Notes: generated from the sequence alone by a model not told the origin. A DNA stretch of 64,000 nt from Ctenosaura bakeri (GCA_948474755.1 CAOLHI010000746.1:1-64000); one strand, 5' to 3'; shown: positions 11,755 through 23,610, numbered from the stretch's first letter. A program made the numbers and translations.

Positions 11755-11865
11755 AAAGCATTGCAGTGATATATTTATTACACGAGTCAAAAGGTGCAAA
11801 ATATATTATGTAAGCTTTTGAAGCTCACAAGCTTCTTCATCAGGCAAAGATATTAAAAGCCTTTT
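11755..11865. repeat. Unclassified interspersed repeat fragment
   Basis: Contains 'gcttttgaagctcacaagc' followed by 'ttcttcatcaggcaaag', a phrase I associate with a widespread reptile repeat of uncertain class. Related phrases lie near 30.73 and 41.7 kb. Low certainty. Confidence 0.35.
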
Positions 11866-12015
11866 TTAGGGGAGAAATGTGACAGTGGAGGTTCACAGAG
11901 CTGCATCTTTCTTGAGATGTTTGGGGCACAGAAGCAAAGCAAGGCAGTAACTTTGAGATCTAGCCCTGAGAGCAATCCAGCTCTTTCTCTCAGCTGTTTT
12001 TAAAAGGACAGTAAA

Positions 12016-12195
12016 GGGCCTAAATACCCGAAAGGCATCAGATAATTCTGATCTTGGAAGCCAAACTGGGTTAGCCCTGGTTGTACTTAGATGGGGGACT
12101 GCCAGTGCATACCAAGTGCTATGAAATTCATGGGGTTGCCATGGAGTGACAGGCAACTTGAAGGTGTGTGCATGCACGTGCACGCACACACACAG
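12016..12195 (+). mobile_element. 5S-rRNA-headed SINE, internally deleted
   Basis: The head 'ctgatcttggaagccaaact' and 'tagatgggggactgcc' mirror the 5S rRNA internal promoter region. The tail 'acaggcaacttgaagg' and an alternating TG/CA run (12164-12194) end it. The middle body present in the 24.7 and 26.9 kb copies is missing. Confidence 0.85.
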
Positions 12196-12680
12196 TAAGA
12201 GCTGAATCTGGAATTCTTGCAGTTCCACAATTCTGTTTTATATTAGATATGCAAAAATGCAGAAAGGATCCACCTCGTCACTGTTGGAGATGGCTGCAAT
12301 TGTTGTTTTTTGAATTTGTGAGCAAGAATGAGTTCTTTAGTGGTTGTGCAGAAATAAGGATTTTGTCAATTACTGTCTTTCTACTGTTGCAGCATTTAAG
12401 AGGAGAAGGTGCAAGTGCTGAGATGAGATCATCATCATCATCATCATGTCTACGCATCTGTTGATGATATGAAAACTTTTAAATCAGCTGTTAGATATGG
12501 AACTTTGTCCCGTATCTAGCAATTTTAACAACAGCTGAAAAGGCTAGGAAACAGATATTTTAAAGGTCGTTTATAAGATGTGTTGTGATGTGTGAATGGG
12601 GGTTAAAAAGAGAGCTACATCGTGCTTTTCTACACAGATCTGGCCTTTACAAACATGTGTCATGGCTTCATTAATGTAAC

Positions 12681-12769
12681 AAAAGTTTGGGAAAGCTTTT
12701 TGGACTGCAGCACCCAGAATTCCTTAGCCAACTTGGCCACTTTTGTAGTCCAGAAAAGTTACTTTTTGA
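12681..12769. mobile_element. Short MITE (ggactacagctcccagaatt family)
   Basis: Inverted termini: 'gaaagctttttggactgcag' on the left and 'tagtccagaaaagttacttt' on the right. Same family as 21.9, 31.75 and 51.97 kb. Confidence 0.6.
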
Positions 12770-13839
12770 AGTCATAATGTGCTGTGAGGATAGCCCAGCA
12801 AGGCCACCAAATGGAGTTTGGGGCAAACCCTTTGCCTTTTCATTTAATGCTTCAGTTATGGCTTTCCAGCTCCCGCCTCCATTTGTGTGTATTTGTGTGT
12901 GTGAGAGAGGGAGCAGGAGAGAAGGAAAAAGGAGAGGAGATCTTTGGTTCCCTGATGAATCAAAATCTCTGTCTAGATTTTTTATTTGTTCAGAGCTCAG
13001 CTTGCAGTGACTTCCTTTCCGGCTTGCCGAGAGACAACATTTGCCAATTCTATCAAGTAACTGTAATGCTTTGCTCCCTCTGCCTTCATGGGTAGAGGAG
13101 GATTCAAGCTTTCCCCCTCTCCTTCCCCAGAGTGAGGGACTGTCACAGCACAGGACAAAGAAGAGCCTTCTTTCTCAGGGGAATGAACAAGATGCCAATA
13201 TTCTTCCAAAGGTTAATTCCTGCCCCCTCCCCTTGTCTCTTTACACGTCTCTCTCTGCTTCTCTCACGTCTTTATGCATAGCGCCAGCTGGCTCCTTGCC
13301 TCAGCTTCATTCTCCCTGGCCATTCATGGCTTAAATTAACACCCAGCTTCAAAGATTCCCCCCTCCCCTTGGGGTCAGCAGTGACTTAAGCTAAGGGCAT
13401 AGCTGCCTTTAGGTAGGTCGCTTCTTTTTTCTCCAGTCATGAGAATCAGCCTGACATGGTCTTTGGAGAGGATTGGTGGGAGGGGAGGAGGACACAGACT
13501 GAGGCAGCTGCATTACTTGTCACACCTGCTCTCCCTTCCCCCAAAGAGTTTACAGTCTCACGTATTTTGTGAAGTGGGGGAAGCAACTCCTCTGCCTGGA
13601 GGCAATTTTTTTTTGAGAGAGAGGCAGCCAGACTTGCAGGTCAGTGACTCTCAGTCATTGTTTTCAGCCATGCCCATGCCAGGAATCATGGCCCAGTTCT
13701 AAAAGATACCTGTCTGGCCACTTTTTGTAGAATTTATACAAAAAGCCACGCTTGCATGCTGTGCACATCATTCTTTTGATTTTGACTTCCTCGTTTGTTT
13801 TGGAAGTCTCCTTCTGCTCCTTTGGCAGATGCTGCCATC

Positions 13840-13910
13840 CTGTGCTGGTCTGAACATCATGCAGCCCTCTGCTTATTGCTGGACTGCAAGTCCCATCAGC
13901 TTTAGCCAGC
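13840..13910. mobile_element. MITE half, degraded
   Basis: Contains 'ggactgcaagtcccatcagc' and 'tagccagcatagc', one arm of the common 'tgttggactacaactcccatc' MITE family. Confidence 0.45.
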
Positions 13911-13917
13911 ATAGCAT

Positions 13918-14285
13918 GATTTATATCTCACCTTTCTTCCAAATGGGCCTCAGAGCAGATTACAATACAAGTTTAAAGCAGAACAAGTAAAACAATAGTA
14001 AGTACAAAAGTTTTTAAAAGGTATTAAATTGTCAGTTGAATTAAAACACTGCTTTTAATACTTTTAACTTGAGAACAATTAAAACACATGGAGTACATAT
14101 TTAAAAAGCACACCTAATTGTATGTCCCTCTGTGCTGGTCCATAAGTGCAGAAGGCTTGTTTAAACAGGAAGGTCTTTGCTTTCTGATGAAAAGGAAGTA
14201 GAAAGGGGATAAATTGAACCTCTCTGAGCAGGGAAGTCCATAGCATGGGAGCAGCCACCAGGAAGGCTCTCTCCTCACATGCATT
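13918..14285 (-). mobile_element. L2-type LINE 3' end
   Basis: On the minus strand a frame near 14,270-14,120 reads with the pattern RAFLVAAPMLW...LFKQAF, the arrangement seen at the end of L2-like ORF2 proteins (AFSVAAPxLWNSLP...KTHLFxQAF). The distal end on the + strand begins 'tttatatctcacctttcttc', typical of these 3' UTR tails. The long minus frame 14114-14602 is partly this remnant. Confidence 0.65.
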
Positions 14286-14733
14286 TTAGAGGTCCTTTTA
14301 AAGCATGTTATTTTCTCCAAGTTTATGTTATTGTCATTCCTACAGTTTTGTTTTATTTTGTTTTGTTTTAGAAATGAAAAAGTATCAGAAAAGTTGGAAA
14401 TAATGTAACAAGCAGGAAGTTCCCCACACTCAGCAGCAAAATACCTTGCAACTTTAAGGAGTTGCCTGTTAGGGATATGCAATGGGGTTCGTAATGAATC
14501 ACTTTTAAAAAGCAACTTCACAAGGCCTGATATGCTATGGGACACCTCCTCGCCCTGTTTACCCAGGTTAATATGCCTTGGTGATAATCTCTCTTCTACC
14601 AAGTTTACCTGTAGTCCTAATTGCTAATTGGGAATCGTATGCTTAGCAGCAACAGCACACAGAGCCATAGTCTTATCTCAGAGAATGAGGAAGAAGCAGC
14701 AGCTACTGTGCTGTGGCTGATAAGACTCTCTGA

Positions 14734-14891
14734 GGCCATTTCTGCACTAGCCTGTTATAGCGCGATGATTCCACTTTCAACATCCTCTGGAATCCTGGGG
14801 TTTGCAGTTTCGGGAAACTGCAAACCCCAGGATTCCAGAGGATGTTGAAAGTGGAATCATCGCGCTATAACAGGCTAGTGCAGAAATGGCC
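14734..14891. mobile_element. 158-bp palindromic foldback element, arms identical
   Basis: Positions 14733-14811 and 14814-14892 are perfect reverse complements (79-bp arms) separated by two bases. The element proper probably runs GGCC...GGCC with TGA on both sides. It contains the core 'ggaatcctggggtttgcagt' shared with the MITEs near 5.5 and 52.1 kb. The absence of any arm mismatch points to recent insertion or recent correction. Transposon superfamily not certain. Confidence 0.9.
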
Positions 14892-15879
14892 TGAGGGTGA
14901 GGTACTCAAGCAGGCTGGAAGAGGGTGGTAATCATTCAGGCAACACCTATTTCTTTCAAAGAGAAAGGCAGAAACAAAGCTTCCTGTGTGACTGAGAAAG
15001 ACTATAGTGAAGGGAGCATTTACAAAGAGAGAAGATAGATGTAACATATCCACAGTGCTAGGGCTGGATTGTGACCCTAGCAGCTTGCAGTCTGGAGGAG
15101 TTTCCATGTCATCCTGGGCATGGGGGAGAAGAACAGTTCTGCAAGTTTTCTAGGAGAAGTTTTTGATGCTGGATACAGTTTGTGATTTTGAGAAGCTACC
15201 TCTTCTCTTCCCCAGAGAAGAATTGTATCTTTCTTTCATTTTTTTTTTTAAAAGTGAAGAGCACAACGTAATAGTCATTAGTGGAACTAAAGGGTATGTG
15301 TGAGAGAGTGGCCAGTTGTTTCCTTAGCATGTATGTCAGTGAAAAGGCAATGAAAAATGTCGACAATGATACTCTAACAATATCAAAAAAATATGCATGA
15401 AGAGAAATATGCAAAATCCTTCTGAATAATAAAGGCATAAAATTTCCTATGCTGCACATTATGATTTCAGTCATGCATTTTGGCCTTAGCCTTAATCAAA
15501 GAAGTTTAGATTCTTCACAATAGGATAACCACCCAGCCACTACCTTTCCCTCTATTTAGATTATGCCTGTACATAAGCATTAGGCTATACAGAGTTAATG
15601 CAGCTGCAACCATCTTTTGATCTCTTTTTTTGGCAACACACTTGTGTGTATTAGGTAAATGGTCACCCGTATTTATGTAATATATTGGCTGTTCCCTCTT
15701 TAAAAAAACAAACTTTTTTTCTAAATTACCATATTTCAAGTGGATTTTGAAGCCCAGGCATGGGGCACAGAAAAAGCCACAAGAGACCATACACTGGCGA
15801 GAAGGAGGAGAATAAGATATTGAGTGCTCTTCCCCAACACTAGATATTACAGAATTGTATGTATTTACCCCGTAACGTA

Positions 15880-16421
15880 CAGTTGTGGCTTACTGCTTTG
15901 GTCAAACCTCACCTGGACTACTGTGTCTGGTTCTGGGCCTCATAATTCAGGAAGGATATTATGCTAGAATGTGTCCAGAGGATGGCAACAAAAATGGTAA
16001 AAGGAGTGGAAACCCTACCCTATGAGGAGTAGCTGAGGGACCTTGGTATGTTTCGCCTGGGGAAGAGGTGGTACAGATATGACATGATAGCCATGTTTAA
16101 ATATTTGAAGGGATGTCATATGGAAGATGGGGCAAGCGTATTTTCAGTTTCTCCAGAGGCGAGAACATAGAGCAATGGATTCAAGCTACAGGAAGAGAGA
16201 TTCCATCTAAATATTTGGAAGAACTTCCTTATAGCAAGAGCTGTTCAACAGTGGAATACTCTGCTTCAGAGTGTGGTGAAGTCTTCTTCTTAAGAGGTTT
16301 TTAAACAGAGGCTGGAGGGCCATCTTTTGGAAGTGGTTTGATTGTATGTTTTTGCATGGCGGGAGGTTGGACTGGGTGGCCCCTGTGGTCTCTTCCAGCC
16401 CTGTAATTCTGTGATTCTATG
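15880..16421 (+). mobile_element. CR1 LINE 3' end with broken RT C-terminus
   Basis: One + frame resembles the region just after the CR1 reverse-transcriptase core (motifs LVKPHLDYCVWFWA, QRMATKMVKGVETLPYEE, LGMFRLGKR), interrupted by several stops including one right after PYEE. It ends with the usual 3' UTR (GGCCCCTGTGGTCTCTTCCA) and ATTCTATG terminus. 5'-truncated, non-functional. Confidence 0.9.
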
Positions 16422-17485
16422 CTGTGGGAGAAAGAGAGAGAGAGAAGGAAGGATGGTAATAATGGGAATGCAGTACTTCTCTGTGTACAAACATTACTAA
16501 ATATGTTGAAGCATTGATTCTCAAAGTCCAAGACAAGTTTTTAGGTCAGGAACTCATGGATTGTCAAGGAAGACACAGTCTTCTCTTTAATTTCCATCCA
16601 CTATGTTTCTTTAGTGGACTTAGAGAATTGAGGATGATGACTTTCTGTAATAAAAAGGCTGCTTGGGCTTGAGGTGTCAGTGTCACGCTAGGAGGAAATC
16701 TTCATTTTTCACTGGTGTGGAAGGAGTGATAGTGGTGTGTGGTTATAGTGTGATTCACACACTGAAAATATTGTGCCCACCCCTTTTTCTAGTGTTCTGC
16801 TGCTTTGAACAGTAAGGGCAAGGGTGAACACTGTCAGCCAGATACCTTAATTCATCTTCAGACTTTTTTTTTGTGTCATTGTTTTCATGACTGTAACATG
16901 GATTGAGAAACCCAAGTTAGAGGGTTAGTGTGGAATTCTACCCTTTTCTTTTACTGACAGCTGTATAATTCTCACTCCTGTAGCTGGCAAGGATAATAAA
17001 AGATACAGAAAAAAGGAACTGTTAGTCTGTGGAAGACATCGCTGAATGCATCTATTGTTGATTCCTGTTTTCAGTTATTTTTAAGAAATAGCTTACTTTT
17101 GTATATTGTATCCTTAGTTCCCTTTTTAGCTAGTAAGATAGTTTCATTAGTGGAAACTCCCTGTGGATTGGGTCCAGACTTAATCATGCTTGGTGTGCAC
17201 CAGCTGAAATCCATGGACTTACATTATCCACAGCTACCTTTTCCCATTGATTTCAGTGGGTCTGCTCTAAGCACCATGAAGTCTGAATTTAACATGCTGA
17301 CATTTAATTCAATGACATTGCATTTAAGATAAACAAAAATTAAATAACCATTACACTGGAAACATTCCAATTTGAATTTGCTGTAATTTCTTTCTTGGAT
17401 AATCATCATGTTTGTGTTTTATTTAGCTGAGTTCACCAATAGGGATCACAAGTCTGGAAGCTGAGAGGGATGATTCTACCATTTT

Positions 17486-17640
17486 ATTTACTTACTTATT
17501 TATATACCTCCTTTCTGTAAATATAGTCAGAGGCAATTTACAACCCATAATAATGTCTTGCAGTCTAAGAACCACAACACACAAAGAAAGGCCATTACAG
17601 AGAAAAAGGGGAGAGGAATCTTATATCTCATATTATTATA
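17486..17640 (-). mobile_element. L2-type LINE or SINE 3' tail
   Basis: The start 'tttacttacttatttatata' followed by 'cctcctttctgtaaatatag' has the form of the (TTTA)-bordered 3' tails of L2-like elements seen reversed. Degraded. Confidence 0.4.
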
Positions 17641-17899
17641 ATGGCTGGTAGAATGACAGGGACATTCTAGAATAGGTGCAACCATGCCAGTTGGTCATTG
17701 CCAGGCCAGTGGAGAGGGTTTTGCTGTCTTGGCAGTCCCCAAGATGTATTTTTTGCAACCCCGAGTAGTCAGTCCTTTTGTGGTGACTGAAAGTTAAAGG
17801 AGTGGTTGGGAGCCCTTCCCCGCCCTTAACAGACTTAACTGCATTATCAGGTAATTTTCCTTTCACCTTCTTTTTAATTCTTGCCTTCTCAGACTTCCT

Positions 17900-18180
17900 T
17901 ATACTAGATGTTTTTAGCTTTGTTTGAGCTTTGGAGTGGCTGGTCGAAGATTGCCCTTCCAACTCACTCTCGCTCGAGGCCAAGAAAATTTTCTTTAGTA
18001 AGGTACTTCAAAGGGGGCAGGAGGATGCGAGCGTGTGGCTCGTGCTTGCGCACCATCACCAAGGAGGGAATGGAGCCTAAGACCATCGGAAATATGTATT
18101 TTCCGATGGTCTTAGGCAACCCCTGTGAAAGGGTCGTTCGACCCCCAAAGGGGTCGCAACCCACAGATTGAGAACCACTG
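17900..18180 (-). mobile_element. SPIN/OposCharlie-like hAT terminus
   Basis: The right end is 'attgagaaccactg' preceded by 'gggtcgcaacccacag' and 'gggtcgttcgaccc', which read in reverse match the 5' terminus I recall for SPIN-type hAT elements (CAGNGGTTCTCAACCTGTGG). Inside is a subterminal hairpin with 17-bp perfect arms (18076-18092 and 18100-18116). A minus-strand frame 17636-17983 begins about 200 bp in, with a Ser/Lys-rich N-terminus that could be the start of a transposase, but I see no hAT dimerisation or DDE motif. The other end is missing. Confidence 0.75.
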
Positions 18181-18343
18181 CTTTATACTGTAATTTGATA
18201 TACTATATTCTTTAATTTGAAACTTCATTTACAATATTGTTTTTCACAGACCAGAACTGTGCTCTAATGTATCTTTATAAGTAACACAATACTGTATTGT
18301 ATATAGACTGTTGTCATTCAGAATTTTTTAGAGCGTATATGTA

Positions 18344-18744
18344 CAGTTGTCCCTCCACATTTGCAGGTTTGACTTTCACAAATGTGATTGTTCATGTATT
18401 ATTTGCTGTCCCCTCTGCTTTCCTTGCACCCACTCACACATGTGAGTGGGCAGGGGAGCACAAGGAGGGAGGGCAGGCATGCACATGTGTTCCCTCACTC
18501 ACTTGGGCAGGGGGGAGGAGATGGGGGACTGCAAAGAGCAATGGTATCTGCGTGCATTCCCTTGCCCACTCACTTGCATGAGTCAGGGAAGGGGATGGGA
18601 TGGGGTAGTGCAAGGAGAGAAAGAGAGAGAGTGTTTGTGTGCATTCCCTTGTACACTCACTTAGGCAGGAGGAGGGAAGATGCAGTTTTCCCACTTTTAC
18701 AGGGGTCCTGCACCCTTACTCCTAGCAAAAGTGGAGGCTAAGTG
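18344..18744. mobile_element. Tigger/pogo-like non-autonomous element
   Basis: The left terminus 'cagttgtccctccacatttg' and right 'gcaaaagtggaggctaagtg' are roughly inverted, and TA dinucleotides flank both sides (18342-18343 and 18745-18746), as expected for Tc1/mariner-pogo insertions. The interior has three loose repeats of a 'cattcccttgcccactcactt' phrase near 18490, 18553 and 18640, so small open frames are stretched there. Confidence 0.65.
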
Positions 18745-20493
18745 TATTTGGTGGTATTACATTTAAATTTTTGCCTGAGATGTGTGTTTTGTCCTCTTCT
18801 TTAGGATGTCTTACTTTTTTGAGACCTTTCCCTCATGACCCTTTTTATTCTGGGAATAGCAGGAGGCAAATCTTCACTGGCTAGATCGAAGATGATTGAA
18901 ATCTGTTACCTTGGTATTGATTAGTTTCATCCTTATTTTGAAAATACCACTGTAATGGATTCAGTGGCATTCAGATAGCTCATCTGATTTTCCTTGACAT
19001 GTGGATTCTGATTTAACTATTATGTCCTCTGTATAGTTGTTTGAGAATTTTTAAACATAAGCTTCCTGTATTTAACTGGATAACGAGCACTTTACAGATC
19101 TCTTCCACAAGCAGATACCAGACACATCCCTTCTGTATCCTCTGCAGAAGTGAGAATTTTACCCAAACAACCAGTGTGGAAATTGTTGAGGAAGCTTTGC
19201 TGAAACATCTAATTAATAAATATGCACCAGTCCGTCACTAAAGGTTAATCTCTCCACCCTCACTTCCCCAATCGTGCTTGGATCTAACCACAACTGATTC
19301 TCAGTCATTATATCTCTAATTTCTGTGTCTGTTTTTGAGTCACTTCAAATGTGACTCACAGATTTTTGTATGAGTCATTATATTAATCTGTACTGAGGTT
19401 GTTCCATTCATTGTTCACATAAAATGTCTGCTAGTGGTGTAAAGCAGTACTACTGACAGTGGTGGTCCCTGGACTGATGCCAGTCCATCAGGCATTGGCT
19501 GCCACTCCTTGGCAGGTATCCAAGAAGCAGTTGTAGCCAGTGGTCACAAATATGCCTGTCCCTGACATGTTGGGGGGGAAATTGCTGGTCCCCCACATCA
19601 CATAGGACAGGTAAACAATGTCCTTTGTGGTTTGGGCACCATATAGTTGGGAAACCTGGGGAAGATGCAGTGGTGGTAAAAGAGTAATAGTTCTTTGGTG
19701 GAAAGTGGGGAAGGCAAGAATCGAATATTTTTGAGTACAGGTTCTTCTATTTTATTGTTGCAATTCAAAATAAAAAACCTGAAAATTTTAAAAAGGACAG
19801 TAAGAATTTCAATGAAGAACATGGTATCAGTCATACAAATGTCACCATTTTTGGAATCAGTGTGTTGATTTGGATTCTTGAAACTTTTATAGTAGCGACA
19901 AAGGCTACAAGGAAACATGAAAAATGTCTTTCTCGTTGATAGTATTGGTGGAAACTTTTGATGCCTAAACAATGCCTCTTGTATTTCATTACACAGTTGT
20001 AAAATAAGATTTATAGATAAAAATAAATTTATTCAGACTTCAGCAATAGCACTTACTTTTACTGCATAAATGCATATTTCAAGAAAATAGAGATTTGCAT
20101 GCATGAGAGTTACAAATCTGAATTCTGCTGCAGCTTTTGCATAAAAACAAGTAATCAGACCTTTATTCTTGAAACAAAGATAAAAAGTATGTGGCACATG
20201 GTCTATAGAATGATGTATCTGGTGGGCGCCAGGATGAGGAAAGCTGTTGCACTGGCATTTGCCTCCCTTGCCTAAGGTGCTTCTTTTCATGAAGGGAAAA
20301 GACCCAATTCCAAGCTAAAATGGGCTAATCCAGTCCTGTGAAACAAAGCATAGCATTAGAAGCACTTTTTTTTGGTGGATGATGGTGTTGTTGGATTCCT
20401 TTCAAGTACTGTGCTTAATGGCATGTTGTAACAGCTCATCATAGGTGTCCTTCTCGAGTCTCACTTGCAGACATTACTTATGTTATGTTGAAC

Positions 20494-20689
20494 CAGTGGC
20501 AGGCTGATGGCTGCCATGTCAGTGGGGCAGTGAATCTTCATTAAAGTTCAGACTCAGACAGAGCTATTCAAGCTGCTGAGCCCTATCCCACAAATGTGTC
20601 CCACACATTGGATACCTCCACTACAGTTCAGACTGAAACATGGTATGCATTCATTTCCCCAGTAACATGGAAGCCATCTGCCACCACTG
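20494..20689. mobile_element. hAT MITE with about 24-bp terminal inverted repeats
   Basis: Starts CAGTGGCAGGCTGATGGCTG and ends CCATCTGCCACCACTG; the first 24 bases and last 24 bases are inverted copies with a few mismatches. CAGTGG...CCACTG is a hAT-style terminus. The 8-bp flanks agree at only five positions, so the TSD is weak. Confidence 0.65.
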
Positions 20690-21226
20690 TACTGAGCCAT
20701 GTAGCTTTGAGCATTTAAGCCTGTGAAAATATATGGGCATCTACAGGAACTTATCTTTAGCACAGAGCAGAGTTGCATAGTATTATGAATCTGCAGTTTG
20801 TGCCCTATGTGTTCCTACAATACACCTGTGGATGTTTCTAGGGTGTGTTCACACACATGCTTTGCTCCTTCACTTCACATTCCATGACATTTAGAAGTCC
20901 ATACAGTGTAACAGAAAATCATTCTGATTTGACAGCATTGATATAATATGGGTTATATTGTACTCAGGAGGCATTCTTCACTCCAACTAAACTGCATTTG
21001 GAGTGAAGGATGTTTTTTTAAAGACAGGAGAAATAAAAGATGAATAAACATAAGCAGTGTTAAGAATGTATTAGGCATTTGCTGGTCTCGCCACACTTAT
21101 TGTAACACTGACAAAAGTCATGTGACCCTATTATAACATTGACGACATTGCAGGGCCTCTGGATAGAAAAGACAGGGTGACTGTGGGGCAATGCATTTTC
21201 CTCACTCCATCATCTGATAGAGGTTT

Positions 21227-21618
21227 AGTATCCCTTATATAGAAATCCAAAATCTGAAAAAATCCAAAAACTGAAACTTTTTGCTACCAGCTGCCTGCTC
21301 CTGCTTTTGAAGTGGTGGCTGTGGTGCTTCTGCTCATTTGTCTCTCAGAACTTCAGTCTCTTCAGCCTTGCATCTCATACACAAAACAACTAGTGAACAA
21401 ACAAGATGGGAAGCTGGAGAGTGATATGGAGATCTTTGAAATGGCAGGAATCCAGACATAGTAATCAGCATGAAGCAACAACTGCAGTGTTCCTGCTCTT
21501 TTATTTGCAGACACTGTATTTTGTGTCTATGCAAACACAGGTATTCCAAAATCAAAATCAGGTAAAATCCAAAATAGGAAACACTTCAGTTCCCCAAGCA
21601 TTTCAGATGAAGGATACT
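21227..21618. mobile_element. Tigger-like MITE
   Basis: The left end 'agtatcccttatatagaaat' and right end 'atttcagatgaaggatact' are inverted. Next to them 'aatccaaaatctg' and 'attccaaaatcaaaatc' repeat the inverted pattern. The style matches pogo-type repeats whose ends read 'agtatcccttatccgaaat'. Confidence 0.6.
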
Positions 21619-21631
21619 CCCTATTACATAC

Positions 21632-21681
21632 TACAGACAGACAGACAGACATATTACATACATACATGCATACATACATAT
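21632..21681. repeat. (ACAG)n/(ACAT)n microsatellite
   Basis: Four ACAG units followed by ATAC/CATA units. Seen directly. Confidence 0.9.
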
Positions 21682-21890
21682 GTTTATTTTGGTCAATGAC
21701 CAGCGTAATACAGGCATATTGAATATGGACATGAGAGAATGGGGATAACCTAGGCATTTGGAGTCCTGCATGATGGAGTTTCCAGCAACCATGGATTCCT
21801 ACCCATTTAGAGATTGCAAATACTCACATTATGTGCATGGATGTAAGGGTATGTGGTGAGAAAGCAGTCCTATCTTGTGGGTGGGAGCAG

Positions 21891-22019
21891 AGCTTGGAGA
21901 AATTACTTTTTTTTTTTTTTTTTGGACTACAGCTTCCAGAATCTCCTCCCATGGTCACTAGTCATGATGACTGGCAGATTCTAGGAGTTATGGACCAAGA
22001 AAGTAAAATTTCCAAGCTT
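21891..22019. mobile_element. MITE (ggactacagctcccagaatc family)
   Basis: Inverted termini: 'agcttggagaaattactttt' on the left and 'agtaaaatttccaagctt' on the right. A 20-odd T run (about 21906-21923) has expanded in the left terminus. The core 'ggactacagcttccagaatc' is shared with other copies. Confidence 0.75.
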
Positions 22020-23389
22020 TGAGTGAAACCAGCACATTGGTCTGTAGCCCTTCAAGAATTTAAACACGAAGGGAGCTCTTTTCTTTATAGAAACTTGACG
22101 TATACCCTTAATAATGCATTCAGTGTGGCTTGGCACCTATACAGTTTTAGGAAATCTGAGCAAGCTGCCTCCACTAGAAAATCTCTGAGGAACTTCTGGA
22201 TGATAGATTTCTGATGAACCTCTGGGTTCCTTGGAAAAACACTGAAAACCAGTAGAGTTAAAGAAGGCAATACTGAACACCAGTGAGCTGATTCAGGTAT
22301 AACATTACTCATTTATTGAGTCATTGCTCAGTATATTTGGCAACAAGTGCTGAACCAGAACACACTCTTCACATTGCATGGCATTTTCAGCATGTGAATC
22401 TGGCTTCTTTAAATCACAGTTACAAATTGTGTTTGGGTAGGGAAAGGAAGACTTAATCTCAACTTTATTGCTCAGGATTTTAAACCAAGATCAAGCCATG
22501 GTTTGCGACATAAAAGAGAATTGTGTTCTAAAGAGATCAAAATCACAGCACCAGTGTTATTACAGGAGGGAATTGTCACTTCAGTTTCCTAATCATGCTG
22601 ATATTATTTATATCTGCCTTACTAGAATGGAACTATCTGGTGAAATTGAAAGGCAGACTAATCCGATGAATCTAAGGCACTATGGAAAAAAGAGGAGGTT
22701 AGTGAGGCTGTTGAAACTGGTCTTTTAGAGTCTTTGTGTACTGTGGATCTGGATGCTGTTTGGTGTTGTCCCAAAAGATGGAAGTTAACAAGGGACACAG
22801 ACAGTCTTGTCACCTCTTTTGTAAATCTCTAAAAGGGTCCAATAAAAGGGCAGCTATTTTGCCAGACAAAGAGCTTCTAATTAAGACCCTGGGCTAAGTT
22901 CTTCATTCTGCCTTCATCCCTTTCTCTTTCTTATGCCAGGACTTGACAGCTAAATGGCTTGCTTCCTGAGGCCCATCCTGGCTGAGCTTGGATAATTACT
23001 ATCTAATGAGGGCACAGATTGTATTTGTTATTGTAAAGGGGAACAGTCTTGAGATACATCATATGCCATCTCCAATAGATTATTTAGGGGGCAGATTTCA
23101 GGTTATCAGTTGATGTGATGTCCAGCAGTGACAAAACACATGGCAAGGAGGACTCCTATGTGCATACACTTTCTGTAATTACCAGTTAGTGTCCCATTCT
23201 CCACCTGTCCTGACAGCTTGTAGTCAGAGTAGGATTGACTCATAAAAATATTTTTACCAAACATGTATTAGTCAGACTCCTCAGATTGGTTGTGGTGGGG
23301 AAAGTATGACTAGTTCACCATTCTCAGAGATTAAGCTGAGACCTAAAGAAGAGTTCTCTGTCACAGTCTGGGTAATACAAGGCCAAATA

Positions 23390-23610
23390 CAGTGGACCCA
23401 CCATATCTGCAGGGGTTCAGTTCCAGGACCATCAAGTGAATGGTGAAAAAGGTGAATGCTCGAGTCCCATATTCTTAAATGGTAGTGACATGTGTGAGGA
23501 TGCTTCAGTGCGTCTGTGTTCATGTTGCCATCATTTTAGGTGTAGGATGCAGCACTCTGCAATCACTGGAATTTGCAGATCCAGAGGTTACATATATTGA
23601 GCATCCACTG
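23390..23610. mobile_element. Tigger-like MITE, degraded
   Basis: The left end 'cagtggacccaccatatctg' plus 'ggttcagttccagg' and the right end 'gagcatccactg' match the layout of pogo-type repeats whose ends read CAGTGGACCC. The left side is preceded by TA; the right flank is not clearly TA. Confidence 0.5.

Larger units (their letters stand above)
7318..13839. other. Mostly AT-rich non-coding stretch between listed repeats
   Basis: No gene is supported. A perfect hairpin with 10-bp arms lies at 8471-8480 and 8486-8495. The 12.8-13.7 kb part is somewhat richer in CT and GA tracts and holds overlapping open frames of about 100 codons on both strands, none with a recognisable domain. Confidence 0.55.
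14893..21226. other. Non-coding stretch between listed repeats
   Basis: Outside the CR1, L2, hAT, Tigger-like and MITE entries I find no gene. A fragment at 19461-19515 with 'ggtccctggactgatgccag' looks like one end of a hAT MITE. 17150-17290 holds 'ttgatttcagtgggtctgct', part of a common reptile repeat I cannot classify. A (GA)n run lies at about 16433-16446. Confidence 0.5.

Noticed and set aside
14114..14602. 162-codon minus-strand ORF as a host gene
   Set aside because: About half is a recognisable L2 3' end on the same strand, and the rest has no domain or splice support.
17908..18171. Plus-strand ORF over the hAT terminus
   Set aside because: It reads through the terminal hairpin and inverted repeat of the SPIN-like element; no coding character.
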